46,931 bases of DNA from Negativicutes bacterium (GCA_031292015.1 JARLHY010000123.1:1-46931); one strand, 5' to 3'; counted from the first letter of the stretch, positions 1-8,058 are shown. Numbers and translations are program-made. Notes: generated by a model not told the origin, from the sequence alone.

Positions 1-135
1 GACTCGGCGACTTGTTGAAACCTATATTGCTTTTTATCACAACGAACGTTTCCAAAAAGGCTTAAACGAAATGACGCCTGCAGAATACAGGCGCCACTAC
101 TACTGTTCTTTTTAACTGTCCGTTTTGGGGTTACA
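1..135 (+). mobile_element. right end of an IS3-family insertion sequence
   Basis: The window opens inside an insertion sequence. The transposase reading frame ends at 115. It is followed by a terminal segment (about 111-135) with the CCGTTTTGGGGTTACA signature typical of IS150-group right ends, finishing in CA at 135. The left end and most of the element lie outside the window. The element stops about 40 bp past the stop codon of the AbrB-type gene, so it inserted in the space between genes and did not obviously cut that gene. The exact boundary cannot be proven without the left inverted repeat and the target duplication. Confidence 0.75.
2..115 (+). CDS. IS3-family transposase, C-terminal fragment (partial at window edge)
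   Basis: The open frame from base 2 gives 37 residues. They include YIAFYHNERFQKGLNEMTPA followed by EYRRHYY, the characteristic end of the OrfB/rve integrase domain of IS3-family transposases (the Y..FYN..R.Q..L...TP..YR pattern). The DDE catalytic residues lie upstream of the window. The gene ends with TAA at 113-115, just inside the terminal repeat, as is normal for this family. It is partial because of the window edge; whether the whole element is intact cannot be judged. Confidence 0.85.
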   Translation, partial: TRRLVETYIAFYHNERFQKGLNEMTPAEYRRHYYCSF

Positions 136-176
136 GTCTCGCGAGGCCACTTCTTTTGGTTTTCTCCGCAGGGCGT

Positions 177-1247
177 CTATTCTTCGCTGCGACAGCAGGG
201 ACCGTTTCTTGGGGAACGACACAGCCACCAGCGGACAAGCGGTATAGCGATCAGCAGCACGAACATGAGGCGGAAAAGCTGGAAGGCTATCACTGTGGAC
301 AGATCGGCGTGAACCATCAGGGCTGTCAGCCCCATCTCAGCCATCCCTCCCGGAGCAGTGCTGATGAAGGCTGTGACAAAAGAGATTCCTGCCAGCCTGG
401 CCATAAGGTAGTCGATACCGAAAAAGGCGACAATCACCAAAAAGACACTGACAAAGTTCATGGCCAGAACTTTCTTCCAGTTGGCAAGACTGGAAACCTC
501 CACCGCCATGCCCATGCGAATGCCCACACACACCTGAGCCAGGGCTACCACAGCGGCCGGCATGGCGGGTGGGTGGACTCCGGACAGCACCAACCCCGCC
601 GTACCGACGATCGGGGCGATGAGATAGGGATTAGGCACCCGAAAATAACGCATCAGGCCAAGCAGAAACATTATAACTGCGGCGAACAACAGCAGGCCGG
701 ACATGTCGCCGGCCTGAAACGGAGCAGCGACCCGACTGACAGGATCGACACGATCGGCCAGACCGTGCAATACCAGGAAAGGTACGATGAAAACGGTGGT
801 TAGGACGCGTACGGTCTGCATCAGCGTCACCGCCGCGGCATCGGAGCCTTCCACCTCTTCGCAGACCATCGCCATCTGGGTAAGCCCGCCGGGCATACTG
901 CCAAGCATGCTGGTAGCCAGCCCCATGTCAAGGTACCGACCGGTAACATAGCCGCCTCCCAGACACAAAGCCACAGTCAAAAGAGTAATGACAGCCATTG
1001 CCGGAAACTGAGCCAGCACATGCTGGCCGGTCTGCGGGGTAAAGGGACTGCCCATAACATAACCCAGGAAGACCATTGCCAGATTGCGGATTTTCGCCGG
1101 CCAGTACACCGGGCGTTGGAAGCCGATTTGCACGACAATGACGGTGACAAGCGGTCCCAGTGTCCAGGGCAAAGGCATATGCACCAGGCTGAAAAACCAG
1201 CCTCCGGCGCAAGAGAGAAGAAAAATGGCAAGATAATTTTTCAGCAT
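177..1247 (-). CDS. AbrB-family integral membrane protein (Pfam AbrB / TIGR03082 duplication)
   Basis: A 356-residue, very hydrophobic protein with about ten predicted membrane segments. It has the two internally similar halves typical of the AbrB membrane family, each with a small-residue-rich glycine motif: LGSMPGGLTQMAMV in the first half and STAPGGMAEMGLTALMV in the second. This S.xPGG(L/M)xxM repeat is the best diagnostic. The family is often misnamed ammonia monooxygenase or AbrB regulator; it has no DNA-binding domain and its physiological role is poorly defined (transport is assumed). The start is supported by AAGGTGG just upstream of ATG. It is a single gene, next to the IS end on its 3' side and divergent from the M48 protease. 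Confidence 0.85.
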   Translation of the reverse strand: MLKNYLAIFLLSCAGGWFFSLVHMPLPWTLGPLVTVIVVQIGFQRPVYWPAKIRNLAMVFLGYVMGSPFTPQTGQHVLAQFPAMAVITLLTVALCLGGGYVTGRYLDMGLATSMLGSMPGGLTQMAMVCEEVEGSDAAAVTLMQTVRVLTTVFIVPFLVLHGLADRVDPVSRVAAPFQAGDMSGLLLFAAVIMFLLGLMRYFRVPNPYLIAPIVGTAGLVLSGVHPPAMPAAVVALAQVCVGIRMGMAVEVSSLANWKKVLAMNFVSVFLVIVAFFGIDYLMARLAGISFVTAFISTAPGGMAEMGLTALMVHADLSTVIAFQLFRLMFVLLIAIPLVRWWLCRSPRNGPCCRSEE

Positions 1248-1479
1248 GTTCCACCTTGACGATTCGGCAGCCTGACAGCCGCCCCAAAATATAGCAATAT
1301 TATAGCATCTTTAGGGCTGAGCGGTAAGAGGCTGCTGAAACAATCGACGAATGCCCCGGCCTCATTCGCCAGGCCTGTCAATTTTTGCCGGAGGGAGGAA
1401 TTCAGCCCGACGGATCGCGAATTGTATACGAAAGAACCAAAGAATCAGAATCCATAACATGATTCCAAGGAGGTGGACG

Positions 1480-2556
1480 ATGATGAAGATTCGACGGTTC
1501 AGACGATGGACAGCCCTTTATCTTACCATCATGCTCCTGATGATATCCGGCTTTACGGGGAGCCTCAGGGCGGAGGCGGCGACCATCATCCAGGAGCTGG
1601 CCTATGGCGCCATCGCTTTCAGCTACATAAACGGTCAGTTGAACAATATCAACGACAACAAGCAGTCGGACATGCTGGCTCAAACCGAAAAACAGACCGG
1701 GGTGTACGACAATGATGAGACCAGGTCGTATCTGCGGGCGATAGCCGCCCGGCTGGAGGGAAACGGCATCATCAAACGGCACTACGCCGTCTACGCCAAT
1801 CCTGACAAGAAGCTGAACGCCTTTTGTACCCTCGGTCGGGTCATCTCGGTGAATAAGGGGGCGCTGGACGCCCTGGACGAAGACGAGATGGCGGCGATAC
1901 TGGCTCACGAGATGGGCCACGGCGAAGAGAAAGATCCTGTCGAGGGAGTTAAAAAGCAGTTGGGCCTGGCACTGGTGGTAGACCTGTATTTGGGAAGCAA
2001 TCCAGGCACCGCCAGTCAGATTCTCACCATCGCCGGCGCAAATATGGTCAGCGCCGAGGTGTTTACGATGAACCAGGAGTGGCGGGCCGACAACCACGGC
2101 TTTGAATACGCGACAGCGGCGGGCTATAACCCCGGGGGCGGGGCCGCGTCAATGGTCAAGATCCATGCCATTTACGGCGACGTCTTCTCTCACGGACTGG
2201 TCAGGCTGGTTAATCCCAACGATCACCCCCGGGTCAGTGACCGGATCAAAAACTTCTCTGAGCATCTCACCAGCTACAGCAATGGCCATGTAACCGTGAA
2301 AAACGACAAAACGGTTCAGATCGACGGCAAAGACGTGGTATCACCGGCCAAAGCCTACAACCATATGGCTGAAGAACGTGCTTATCTGGTCGCCGGGAAC
2401 CTAGCCAGCCTTTATCACCGCGGGACGGTCGGCGCGGCTTATGTCAGCGGAGACGGAGCTGTGTATATCGGCGATCAGCTGATCATGAACCCCGGCGAGA
2501 ACGATATCGGGTCTGCGGAGCTTGTTGACAGGCTCAATGCCGCTACCGGAAGATAG
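1480..2556 (+). CDS. secreted M48-family zinc metalloprotease
   Basis: From the ATG at 1480 the product has 358 residues. That start follows AAGGAGGTGGACG, so upstream in-frame ATGs are not needed. The N-terminus (MMKIRRFRRW plus about 20 hydrophobic residues to AEAA) is a signal peptide or anchor. The M48 zinc site HEMGH is at residues 143-147, with the expected third-ligand region NQEWRADNHGFEYA about 55 residues later. This resembles the soluble BepA/LoiP-type M48 peptidases that act on envelope proteins outside the membrane, not the multi-pass HtpX type. The C-terminal third (after DHPRVSDRI) is unassigned. A strong bidirectional terminator follows at 2582-2606. Confidence 0.88.
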   Translation: MMKIRRFRRWTALYLTIMLLMISGFTGSLRAEAATIIQELAYGAIAFSYINGQLNNINDNKQSDMLAQTEKQTGVYDNDETRSYLRAIAARLEGNGIIKRHYAVYANPDKKLNAFCTLGRVISVNKGALDALDEDEMAAILAHEMGHGEEKDPVEGVKKQLGLALVVDLYLGSNPGTASQILTIAGANMVSAEVFTMNQEWRADNHGFEYATAAGYNPGGGAASMVKIHAIYGDVFSHGLVRLVNPNDHPRVSDRIKNFSEHLTSYSNGHVTVKNDKTVQIDGKDVVSPAKAYNHMAEERAYLVAGNLASLYHRGTVGAAYVSGDGAVYIGDQLIMNPGENDIGSAELVDRLNAATGR

Positions 2557-2581
2557 ACATTAATTTGCTACATAACCACCA

Positions 2582-2606
2582 AAAGGCCGCCTGACAGACG
2601 GCCTTT
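2582..2606. terminator. bidirectional hairpin terminator
   Basis: Perfect 8-bp stem AAAGGCCG/CGGCCTTT around a 9-nt loop, lying between the converging M48 protease and substrate-binding protein genes. A- and T-rich flanks inside the stem itself allow it to work on either strand. Confidence 0.75.
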
Positions 2607-2626
2607 CCATTGGCAGACGGATCTTA

Positions 2627-3688
2627 TTATTTTAAACTTTCCTGCCAGAAGGACAGATCGACGAAGCGGGAGGTATCGGGGGTCTGTCCTGCGGGCGGCG
2701 CCTCGCCGCGGGCGGTGAGCACCGCGGTGTAAGCGGCAGCCAGTCCCGGAGCCGACACAGACAGATCGGTGGGCATGATGCCGCGGCGGCTGAAGTCGCT
2801 GCAGGCTCTCAGTGCGTACTCGGTCTTGATGCCCAGCTCGCGGGCGATGATTGGGGCAGCCAGGTCGGGATTGGCAAACAACCATTCGGTGGCCTGGCGC
2901 ATGACCCGCAGGAAGGCAACCGTCACCGGCCGATTTTTTTGTGCCCAGCGCAGGTTGGTATTGATGGCGGTGAACTGATAGGACGGAACATAGTCGTTGA
3001 CGTCGGCCAGGGTCGACAGTCCGGCATCCTCGGCGACGTAATTCCAGGGAATCGATTGCAGAGCGGCGTCAATGCGCCCCTCTTCCAGCAGTCTGGCCCG
3101 GGTCTGGGCTCCGCCGGCTGCGCGCAATTCGTAATCACCCGGTTCCAGCCCGTGCCTGGCCAGAATATCGCGAACCTGAAAGGTGGTCCCTTCGGTGACT
3201 GAAGCAACACCGATCACGGCGCCGCGCAATTCCTCGATAGAGGTAAACCGCGGCTGGGCGATCAGATAGTGAGACATCCGCGAGGAATTACCGGCGATAA
3301 TCCGCAGGTCGCCTCGGTTGTCGACATCCTCCATCACCCCTTCCGTGGTGGCGATGGCCAGCTCAAGACTGCCGCTTTTAAGTCCCTCGGTGGCGCCGGC
3401 GGTGCTGTCAAGGATGACCAGTTCCAGCTCAAGACCCGCCGCTGCAAATAGGCCAAGTTCCAACCCGCACCACACCGGAGCGCGATAAAAGGTGCGGGAA
3501 ACGAAACCGATCCGCAGGTGGGACGACTGAGCCCGCACCGGCGCAGCTTGCGGCCAGGGCGCCGCGGCTGCCAAAACGAACAGCCCGACCCGGCGCAGAA
3601 AGCTTCGCCGGGTAATTTTTCCTGCTTTATGGTCAGTCGGCGGACTCTCCTGCCACCCAGGGCTTAGTTGATGATTCACTTTATCCAT
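2627..3688 (-). CDS. ABC-transporter substrate-binding protein (NMT1/SsuA-like) with Tat signal
   Basis: About 353 residues. The N-terminal region contains TRRSFLRRVG followed by a hydrophobic stretch and APVRAQ, a good twin-arginine export signal with a signal peptidase I site near residue 54. The mature part (LRIGFVSRTFYRAPVWCGLE, a TAGATEGLKSGSLELAIATTEG segment, then IEELRGAVIGVASVTEGTT) matches the NMT1/SsuA-like periplasmic binding fold used for aromatic sulfonates, nitrate, taurine or pyrimidine precursors. The ATG at 3688 is preferred over the GTG at 3691 because GGGAGG then sits 7 nt upstream. No permease or ATPase gene is next to it, so it is an orphan binding protein; the ligand is unknown. 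Confidence 0.82.
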   Translation of the reverse strand: MDKVNHQLSPGWQESPPTDHKAGKITRRSFLRRVGLFVLAAAAPWPQAAPVRAQSSHLRIGFVSRTFYRAPVWCGLELGLFAAAGLELELVILDSTAGATEGLKSGSLELAIATTEGVMEDVDNRGDLRIIAGNSSRMSHYLIAQPRFTSIEELRGAVIGVASVTEGTTFQVRDILARHGLEPGDYELRAAGGAQTRARLLEEGRIDAALQSIPWNYVAEDAGLSTLADVNDYVPSYQFTAINTNLRWAQKNRPVTVAFLRVMRQATEWLFANPDLAAPIIARELGIKTEYALRACSDFSRRGIMPTDLSVSAPGLAAAYTAVLTARGEAPPAGQTPDTSRFVDLSFWQESLK

Positions 3689-3930
3689 CACAGCACCTCC
3701 CGTAAATCGTTCGGCTTGTCCAGTTCCCTCGCTGGTCCTATTCGCCGCATCGGTTTCTTCTCCCTTTTCTCAACCCGCCTGCAGGGGAAAAACCAACGCC
3801 ATCAAAAACAAAAGATAAATCATTCCCGTATTATATACTGGCGAATACAGTAAGTGATGATTTTTTGATTTTCCGGCTTCGCCGCCCTTTCATTGACTGG
3901 GTTGCCTCCTACACCTCCAGCTGATTGATC

Positions 3931-3958
3931 AGAGCCTTTGGAATCTTCCAAAGGCTCT
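3931..3958. terminator. hairpin between binding-protein promoter region and peroxiredoxin 3' end
   Basis: Twelve-bp perfect stem AGAGCCTTTGGA/TCCAAAGGCTCT with a 4-nt loop, immediately past the stop of the minus-strand peroxiredoxin. The minus-strand side has no long U-tract and the plus side has TTTCTG. It probably ends the peroxiredoxin transcript, though it is not a textbook rho-independent signal. The rest of 3692-3967 holds no supportable gene. Confidence 0.5.
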
Positions 3959-3967
3959 GTTTCTGTC

Positions 3968-4729
3968 TCATGGCCTTTCAGCCTCACCGCAGCGGCGAAG
4001 CCGGCGGCAGTCCACGGGCCCCTGTTCAGGATTTCCGGTGCGGCCTGAGGAAGCACCTGTGCCCAAAGGCCGGTGGCAGAACCACCAGTCAAAGCACTGT
4101 ACTTCGCACTGCTGTGCTTTTTTCATCATTTCCAGCGCCGCCTGTTCCGTTTTCGGGGGAGGAATGATGACATCGTCCCCGATCAGGTTGTTGTGCGGCC
4201 AGTCGGCCGGGGTGGATACTTTGTAGCGGTCGTTGATCTGCAGGACACGGAGCAGCCGCAATATTTCACCGATGTTCCGACCGGTTTCCTGAGGGTAGAA
4301 CAAGATGGCCCGGATAATTTCTTTGTTGTCGACGATGAACACAGCCCGAACGGTATTGGTCCCCTTGTTCGGGTGGATCATACCGAGCTGCCTGGCGACA
4401 ATCCCGGTGCCGTCGGCAATCAGCGGGAAAGGTATGGCGATTTCAAGGTGTTCGTCAATCCACTGGATCCATTTCAGATGAGCTCCGACCTGATCGATGG
4501 ACAAGCCGATCAGGCCTGTATGCAAAGAGCAGAAATCGCCGTACCGCCGGGCAAAGGCGTGAAACTCGGTGGTGCAGACAGGCGTGAAATCGGCCGGATG
4601 GCTAAAAAGCACGAACCATTTGCCGGCAAAGTGATGCGGCAACACCAGTGTCCCATGGGTGGTGGTGACTTCCATCTCGGGAAACCGGTCACCGATCAGC
4701 GGCATCCGGGGTCCAAACGCGGTATCCAT
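3968..4729 (-). CDS. peroxiredoxin, Prx6/1-Cys-like, with a C-terminal extension
   Basis: The protein has 253 residues. The peroxidatic motif is [13 protein letters not shown] with Cys52, the PxxxTxxC signature of the peroxiredoxin fold. The middle ([17 protein letters not shown], the [10 protein letters not shown] strand, [14 protein letters not shown]) and the segment [20 protein letters not shown] are typical of the Prx6-type group that reduces H2O2 and organic peroxides in the cytoplasm. Relatives, from memory, end near CFDWWFCH (residues 212-219 here); this one runs on for about 33 low-complexity Arg/Gly residues. That suggests loss of the original stop codon. C208, C212 and C218 could act as resolving thiols. 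The start follows GGAGGGGAG. It is divergent from the selenocysteine peroxiredoxin at 4922. Confidence 0.9.
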   Translation of the reverse strand: MDTAFGPRMPLIGDRFPEMEVTTTHGTLVLPHHFAGKWFVLFSHPADFTPVCTTEFHAFARRYGDFCSLHTGLIGLSIDQVGAHLKWIQWIDEHLEIAIPFPLIADGTGIVARQLGMIHPNKGTNTVRAVFIVDNKEIIRAILFYPQETGRNIGEILRLLRVLQINDRYKVSTPADWPHNNLIGDDVIIPPPKTEQAALEMMKKAQQCEVQCFDWWFCHRPLGTGASSGRTGNPEQGPVDCRRLRRCGEAERP

Positions 4730-4921
4730 ACGGTTCTCCCCTCCGAAGATATTTCAGTCAGTCATTTTTTATGTAATATTCTATGCCTGGCAGCGGCAAA
4801 GGGTTCACCGGTCCAGACCTGCCGCGCCCGGGCGTGGCTGTGGTTCACAGGATACCGCTACACCGACGGCGGATGGTTATCATATTATGAAGTATAACCG
4901 GTCTGGAAAGGAGGTCATTGG

Positions 4922-5512
4922 ATGGAAGAAGCTGGATTTCCACCTCGCCCGCTTGTCCGCATGGATGAGCAAGCGCCGAAGTTTTCCTTGCCAGCCTATT
5001 ACCGGGGCCGGGAAATCCGGGTCGCTTTGAGTGATTTCTATGGTTCCTGGCTGCTGATGATTTTTTATCCCAGCGATTTCACTTTTGTCTGACCGACCGA
5101 ACTTGCGGCAGTTGCCGATATATATCCTTCGCTGGAACCTCTTAACGCCACAGCCGTCGCCATCAGCACCGACAGCGTATATTCCCATAAAATCTTCCAC
5201 GATACCTCTCCCCGCGCCCGCAAGGTCCAGTATCCGCTTCTTTCCGACCGTCCCGGTCGCGTCGCTCAGGCTTACGGCGCCTGGGACCCGACCAGCGGAG
5301 CCTGCCAGCGGGCCAGCTTTATCATCGATCCGCAGGGAAGGGTCCGCTACTGGCTGATCCATCCGCACGAGGTCGGCCGGAATATCCCGGAAATGGTCCG
5401 CACGCTGGAAGGCCTGCAGTACGCTGAAGCCAGCGGCGAAGGCCTTCCGTCAGGCTGGATTCCCGGTACGCCCGGTATCAAGAAAATTTTTTCCAAGATA
5501 GGCCAGTACTGA
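4922..5512 (+). CDS. prxU: selenocysteine-containing peroxiredoxin (PrxU type), TGA read through at codon 57
   Basis: Translated from ATG 4922 (AAAGGAGG, well spaced) through TGA 5090-5092 to TGA 5510-5512, the frame gives 196 residues. It aligns over its whole length with AhpC/Prx1 peroxiredoxins (QAPKFSLPAYYRG, LSDFYGSWLLMIFYP, then SDFTFV-TGA-PTEL, AISTDS, YPLLSDR, RASFIIDPQGRVR, HPHEVGRN). The TGA falls exactly on the peroxidatic cysteine of PxxxTxxC. Codons on both sides stay in frame with full family similarity, so a pseudogene is unlikely. A hairpin fitting a bacterial SECIS follows at once. Sec-peroxiredoxins are known from Eubacterium acidaminophilum and other anaerobes. The canonical C-terminal resolving Cys (VCPxxW) is replaced by LPSGW; the only Cys is Cys128 in GACQRASFI. 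Sec machinery must be encoded elsewhere. Confidence 0.88.
5106..5117 (+). promoter_or_regulatory. candidate bacterial SECIS hairpin for Sec57
   Basis: Downstream of the TGA at 5090-5092 the message can form CGGC-AGUU-GCCG. The stem is 4 bp of pure G-C and the apical loop has G and U at positions 2 and 3. The loop G (5111) is 18 nt after the UGA, inside the roughly 16-37 nt window accepted for bacterial SECIS elements bound by SelB. The element lies inside the coding region, as expected in bacteria. Lower-stem pairing is weak by eye, so the full element limits are uncertain. Confidence 0.6.
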
Positions 5513-5548
5513 CGTCGGGACACTCCTATATCCCGCAATGACAAGAAA

Positions 5549-5591
5549 CCCCCAACCCCATTGCTACGTACTGCCACAATGGGGTTGGGGG
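5549..5591. terminator. strong 15-bp hairpin terminator
   Basis: Perfect 15-bp stem (CCCCCAACCCCATTG paired with CAATGGGGTTGGGGG) with a 13-nt loop, between the converging Sec-peroxiredoxin and LysE-type genes. There is no long U-tract on either side, but the position and stem strength make a bidirectional terminator the likely function. Confidence 0.65.
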
Positions 5592-5654
5592 GACTTTAAC
5601 ATACCGCGGGGAATTGGCAAGCGCACCCTACCGATGTTTGTTAGGAAAGTTAAC

Positions 5655-6308
5655 CTATGGCCAGAGGGATAAAATTTTGAACCCGTCGTGCAAAAAATAG
5701 CCGCCCAGGCCGATCAGGAAGATTCCGCACAGCACCAGAATTCCTTGATAGACAGAGTCGCTGATCAGGCTGCGGCCGCGGAAAACTCCCAGGGATACAA
5801 GAGAATACCAGGCAAGGTCTGAGAGAATGTGCCCGGCGAAAAATACGGCTACGCCGACGACTCCTTTGACCATGGCGATCACGACATACCCCGCCCCCAC
5901 GGTGGCCCACCATAAGGACCAATAGGGGTTGAAGACGCTTGTGACCATGCCGGCCAACACCGGCCCGAACCGGCGCTGCCCGCTGACCGGCCTTTGGCCG
6001 GCCGTAAACTCGACCTTTAACCTAAGCGCATCCCGGCAGATCCCCCAGCCCATCCAGGCCAGCATCACTCCGCCCAAAAGCCCGATGGTCCCGGTGACCA
6101 TTGGCTGTTGAATAAAGCGGGACAAGCCCAGCACCAGACTGCCAACCAGCAGCATCTCAATGACAGCGTGTCCGAAGACAATCCGCGGTCCGGCCCAAAA
6201 GCCCTGTTTCGATACCTCACTGATGGTAACAGTGAGCATCGGTCCGGGCATCATCGCCCCGGAAAGCCCTACGATGAAAGCAGTGGAAAACAGCGGACCA
6301 AAATCCAT
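5655..6308 (-). CDS. LysE/RhtB-family amino acid exporter
   Basis: A 217-residue membrane protein with about six hydrophobic segments. The N-terminus (FIVGLSGAMMPGPMLTVTIS) carries the family's conserved GxxPGP(M/N) motif, followed by the GPRIVFGHAVIEMLLV segment that matches the LysE G..GH...E pattern. The middle has FNPYWSLWW, the usual NP-x-W exporter motif. Family members export basic or neutral amino acids across the cytoplasmic membrane; the substrate here cannot be told. The start is supported by AGGAGAC eight bases upstream. It is a single gene between a terminator and the C_GCAxxG_C_C gene, which reads in the same direction. Confidence 0.88.
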   Translation of the reverse strand: MDFGPLFSTAFIVGLSGAMMPGPMLTVTISEVSKQGFWAGPRIVFGHAVIEMLLVGSLVLGLSRFIQQPMVTGTIGLLGGVMLAWMGWGICRDALRLKVEFTAGQRPVSGQRRFGPVLAGMVTSVFNPYWSLWWATVGAGYVVIAMVKGVVGVAVFFAGHILSDLAWYSLVSLGVFRGRSLISDSVYQGILVLCGIFLIGLGGYFLHDGFKILSLWP

Positions 6309-6391
6309 AGTTGTCTCCTAGACCCTCAATAATCTTCTTTCACCGTCAGTCGCGGTAATATTGTCAGAGCAAATGTGTTTTTAGCGAAATT

Positions 6392-6832
6392 TCACGGTTT
6401 CGGCTGAAGCATTTCCTCCAGAATTTCAGCGGCATCGGTCACGTATTTGGTGCAGGACTTCATCAGACCGTTTTCCCGAAAATAGGTTTGCCCTTCCGGG
6501 GTACCCAGATCGCAGCCGATCAGTTCCGTGCAGTTTAAGGATCCGTTGGCGGTGGTGAAGGTTTCGGCAAATTTCCGGATAAGGGCATAGGTGTCGTCTT
6601 TAGCCTCTTTGCCGCTCCCGGGAAGGGTGAGGCCGATGGTCATAAACGCCCCGGTCACCGCTCCGCAGGTTTGAGAAAGCCGGGCCATGCCTCCGCCGAA
6701 TCCTCTGGCGACCCTTAGGGCGTCCTCCTGGCACAACCCGAAGCAGGGTCCGTACGTGGAGAGGACGGCCTGGGAACAGGACATGCCGCCCTCAAACCGT
6801 GAAATTGCCTGACTCACCCGTTCGTTATTCAA
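6392..6832 (-). CDS. C_GCAxxG_C_C-family redox protein
   Basis: About 146 residues. The family's spaced cysteines are all visible: GMSCSQAVL near the N-terminus, then SQTCGAVTGA (the GCAxxG-like core), NCTELIGCDL and a final SCTKYV. This small family (Pfam C_GCAxxG_C_C) is common in anaerobes, is thought to be redox-active or metal-binding, and often lies near oxidoreductases or transporters; no reaction is established. A TTG start at 6832 is chosen because AGGAGGG lies 7 nt upstream; the in-frame ATG at 6865 would place the ribosome site inside the gene. The zinc alcohol dehydrogenase upstream reads in the same direction and may be co-transcribed. Confidence 0.85.
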   Translation of the reverse strand: MNNERVSQAISRFEGGMSCSQAVLSTYGPCFGLCQEDALRVARGFGGGMARLSQTCGAVTGAFMTIGLTLPGSGKEAKDDTYALIRKFAETFTTANGSLNCTELIGCDLGTPEGQTYFRENGLMKSCTKYVTDAAEILEEMLQPKP

Positions 6833-6899
6833 TAAAGACCCTCCTATTGCACTATCGCTGCCCAATAGCTAAGCAGCAGCCACAGTCGCGAAACTCCGG

Positions 6900-7931
6900 T
6901 CACTCGCTGACGTCGATCAGGACTTTCATCACCGAGTTGCTGTTCGCATCGATATAGTCATAGGCTTTGGTATAGTCTTTCAGCGGAAAGTGATTTGTTA
7001 TCAGTTCGCTGACCTTGATCTTGCCTTCGGCAATGAGCCGAATGACGTCCTCATAGTCCGGTGCTGTGTAGTTCATGACCCCGACCAGGTTGATCTCCCG
7101 CCGCTGCACCAGGCCGAGTTCCACCGGAACCGCGTCGTAGTAGTTGCCTACCAGGACAATGTTTGATCCCCGCCGGGCGTTACGAACCAGTTGTTCCAGG
7201 ATTTTGGGTATCCCGGCGCAGTCGATGATAACGTCGGCCCGGTCAGGTCCGAAATTGGCCAGAATCGCCGTTTCCAGGTCTGTCTTGGAGGTGTCGACAC
7301 AGAAATCGACGCCGCACTTTTTTGCCAGGTCCAGCCGGATTGGATTAATATCGACAATCATTGTTTTGCCCGCCCCCAGCGCTTTCGCCGACTGAGCGAC
7401 CAGGTTGCCGATCGGCCCGGCGCCAACAATCAGCACCTTACCGCCGCGGACGTCGCCGGCCAGTTTCACGGAGTGATAGGCGACCGCCGCCGGTTCCACC
7501 ATCGCTCCGGCGTCAGCGCCCATCGACGGCGGCAACTTGTGAAGCTTGGAGGCATCGGTGAGAAAGTAGTCGGAGGCCATGCCGGTAGTGCTGCCCAGTA
7601 CGCCGATGACTTTATACTGATCGCACAGATTGTAGCGGCCCTGCCGGCAGAGAAGACATTCGCCGCAAAACATCTGGGGCCGGAAGGTAACCAGGTCTCC
7701 CGCGGCAATATCTTCAACCGCCGGGCCGGTTTTCACCACCACGCCTGAGCCTTCGTGTCCTTGAACCACCGGGAAGGTGGCGTATTTATGTTTACCATGA
7801 TAAACGTGGATATCCGAGCCGCAGACGCCAATACGCTTGACCTGCACCAGGACTTGTCCTGCGCCCGGCTCGGGTTTCGGCACGTCGCAAAATTCAATGT
7901 TCTTAGGTCCTTTTAATACTGCCTGTAACAT
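6900..7931 (-). CDS. zinc-dependent medium-chain alcohol/polyol dehydrogenase
   Basis: The protein has 343 residues. Catalytic zinc ligands are Cys37 (GVCGSD) and His59-Glu60 (QGHEGSG). The structural zinc lobe is complete: Cys89, Cys92, Cys95 and Cys103 in CGECLLCRQGRYNLC. The Rossmann fold for NAD(P) has VLIVGAGPIGN followed by MIVDINPIRLDLAKK; the aspartate at the end of the second strand favours NAD over NADP. The overall pattern is that of sorbitol/iditol, threonine or 2,3-butanediol dehydrogenases; the substrate is not determinable. The start is supported by AAGGAGG upstream. The C_GCAxxG_C_C gene lies 67 bp downstream. Confidence 0.88.
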   Translation of the reverse strand: MLQAVLKGPKNIEFCDVPKPEPGAGQVLVQVKRIGVCGSDIHVYHGKHKYATFPVVQGHEGSGVVVKTGPAVEDIAAGDLVTFRPQMFCGECLLCRQGRYNLCDQYKVIGVLGSTTGMASDYFLTDASKLHKLPPSMGADAGAMVEPAAVAYHSVKLAGDVRGGKVLIVGAGPIGNLVAQSAKALGAGKTMIVDINPIRLDLAKKCGVDFCVDTSKTDLETAILANFGPDRADVIIDCAGIPKILEQLVRNARRGSNIVLVGNYYDAVPVELGLVQRREINLVGVMNYTAPDYEDVIRLIAEGKIKVSELITNHFPLKDYTKAYDYIDANSNSVMKVLIDVSE

Positions 7932-8042
7932 TGCTCAACCTCCTTATTGTTGCAGCTTACTCTGCCTGTAGAATTAAGGTTTCGGTTTTTACCGTTAAAT
8001 TCCTCCACGTTCGGACAAATCAATTTTCCTGCTAACAAAAAG

Positions 8043-8058
8043 CAGGCCCGCTGGCCTG
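8043..8058 (-). terminator. terminator of the signalling gene block
   Basis: Read on the minus strand, CAGGCC-AGCG-GGCCTG is followed at once by CTTTTTG, a short rho-independent terminator placed about 80 bp after the stand-alone receiver gene. Nothing else is evident in 7932-8139. Confidence 0.7.

Noticed and set aside
156..803. 215-codon plus-strand frame opposite the AbrB gene
   Set aside because: His/Gln/Arg-rich antisense translation typical of a shadow of a membrane protein gene; no ribosome site.
5090..5092. TGA as a nonsense mutation making the AhpC-type gene a pseudogene
   Set aside because: The codon lies exactly on the catalytic Cys, similarity continues without gaps for 139 codons after it, and a SECIS-like hairpin follows at the right distance; a random stop would not be expected to coincide with all three.
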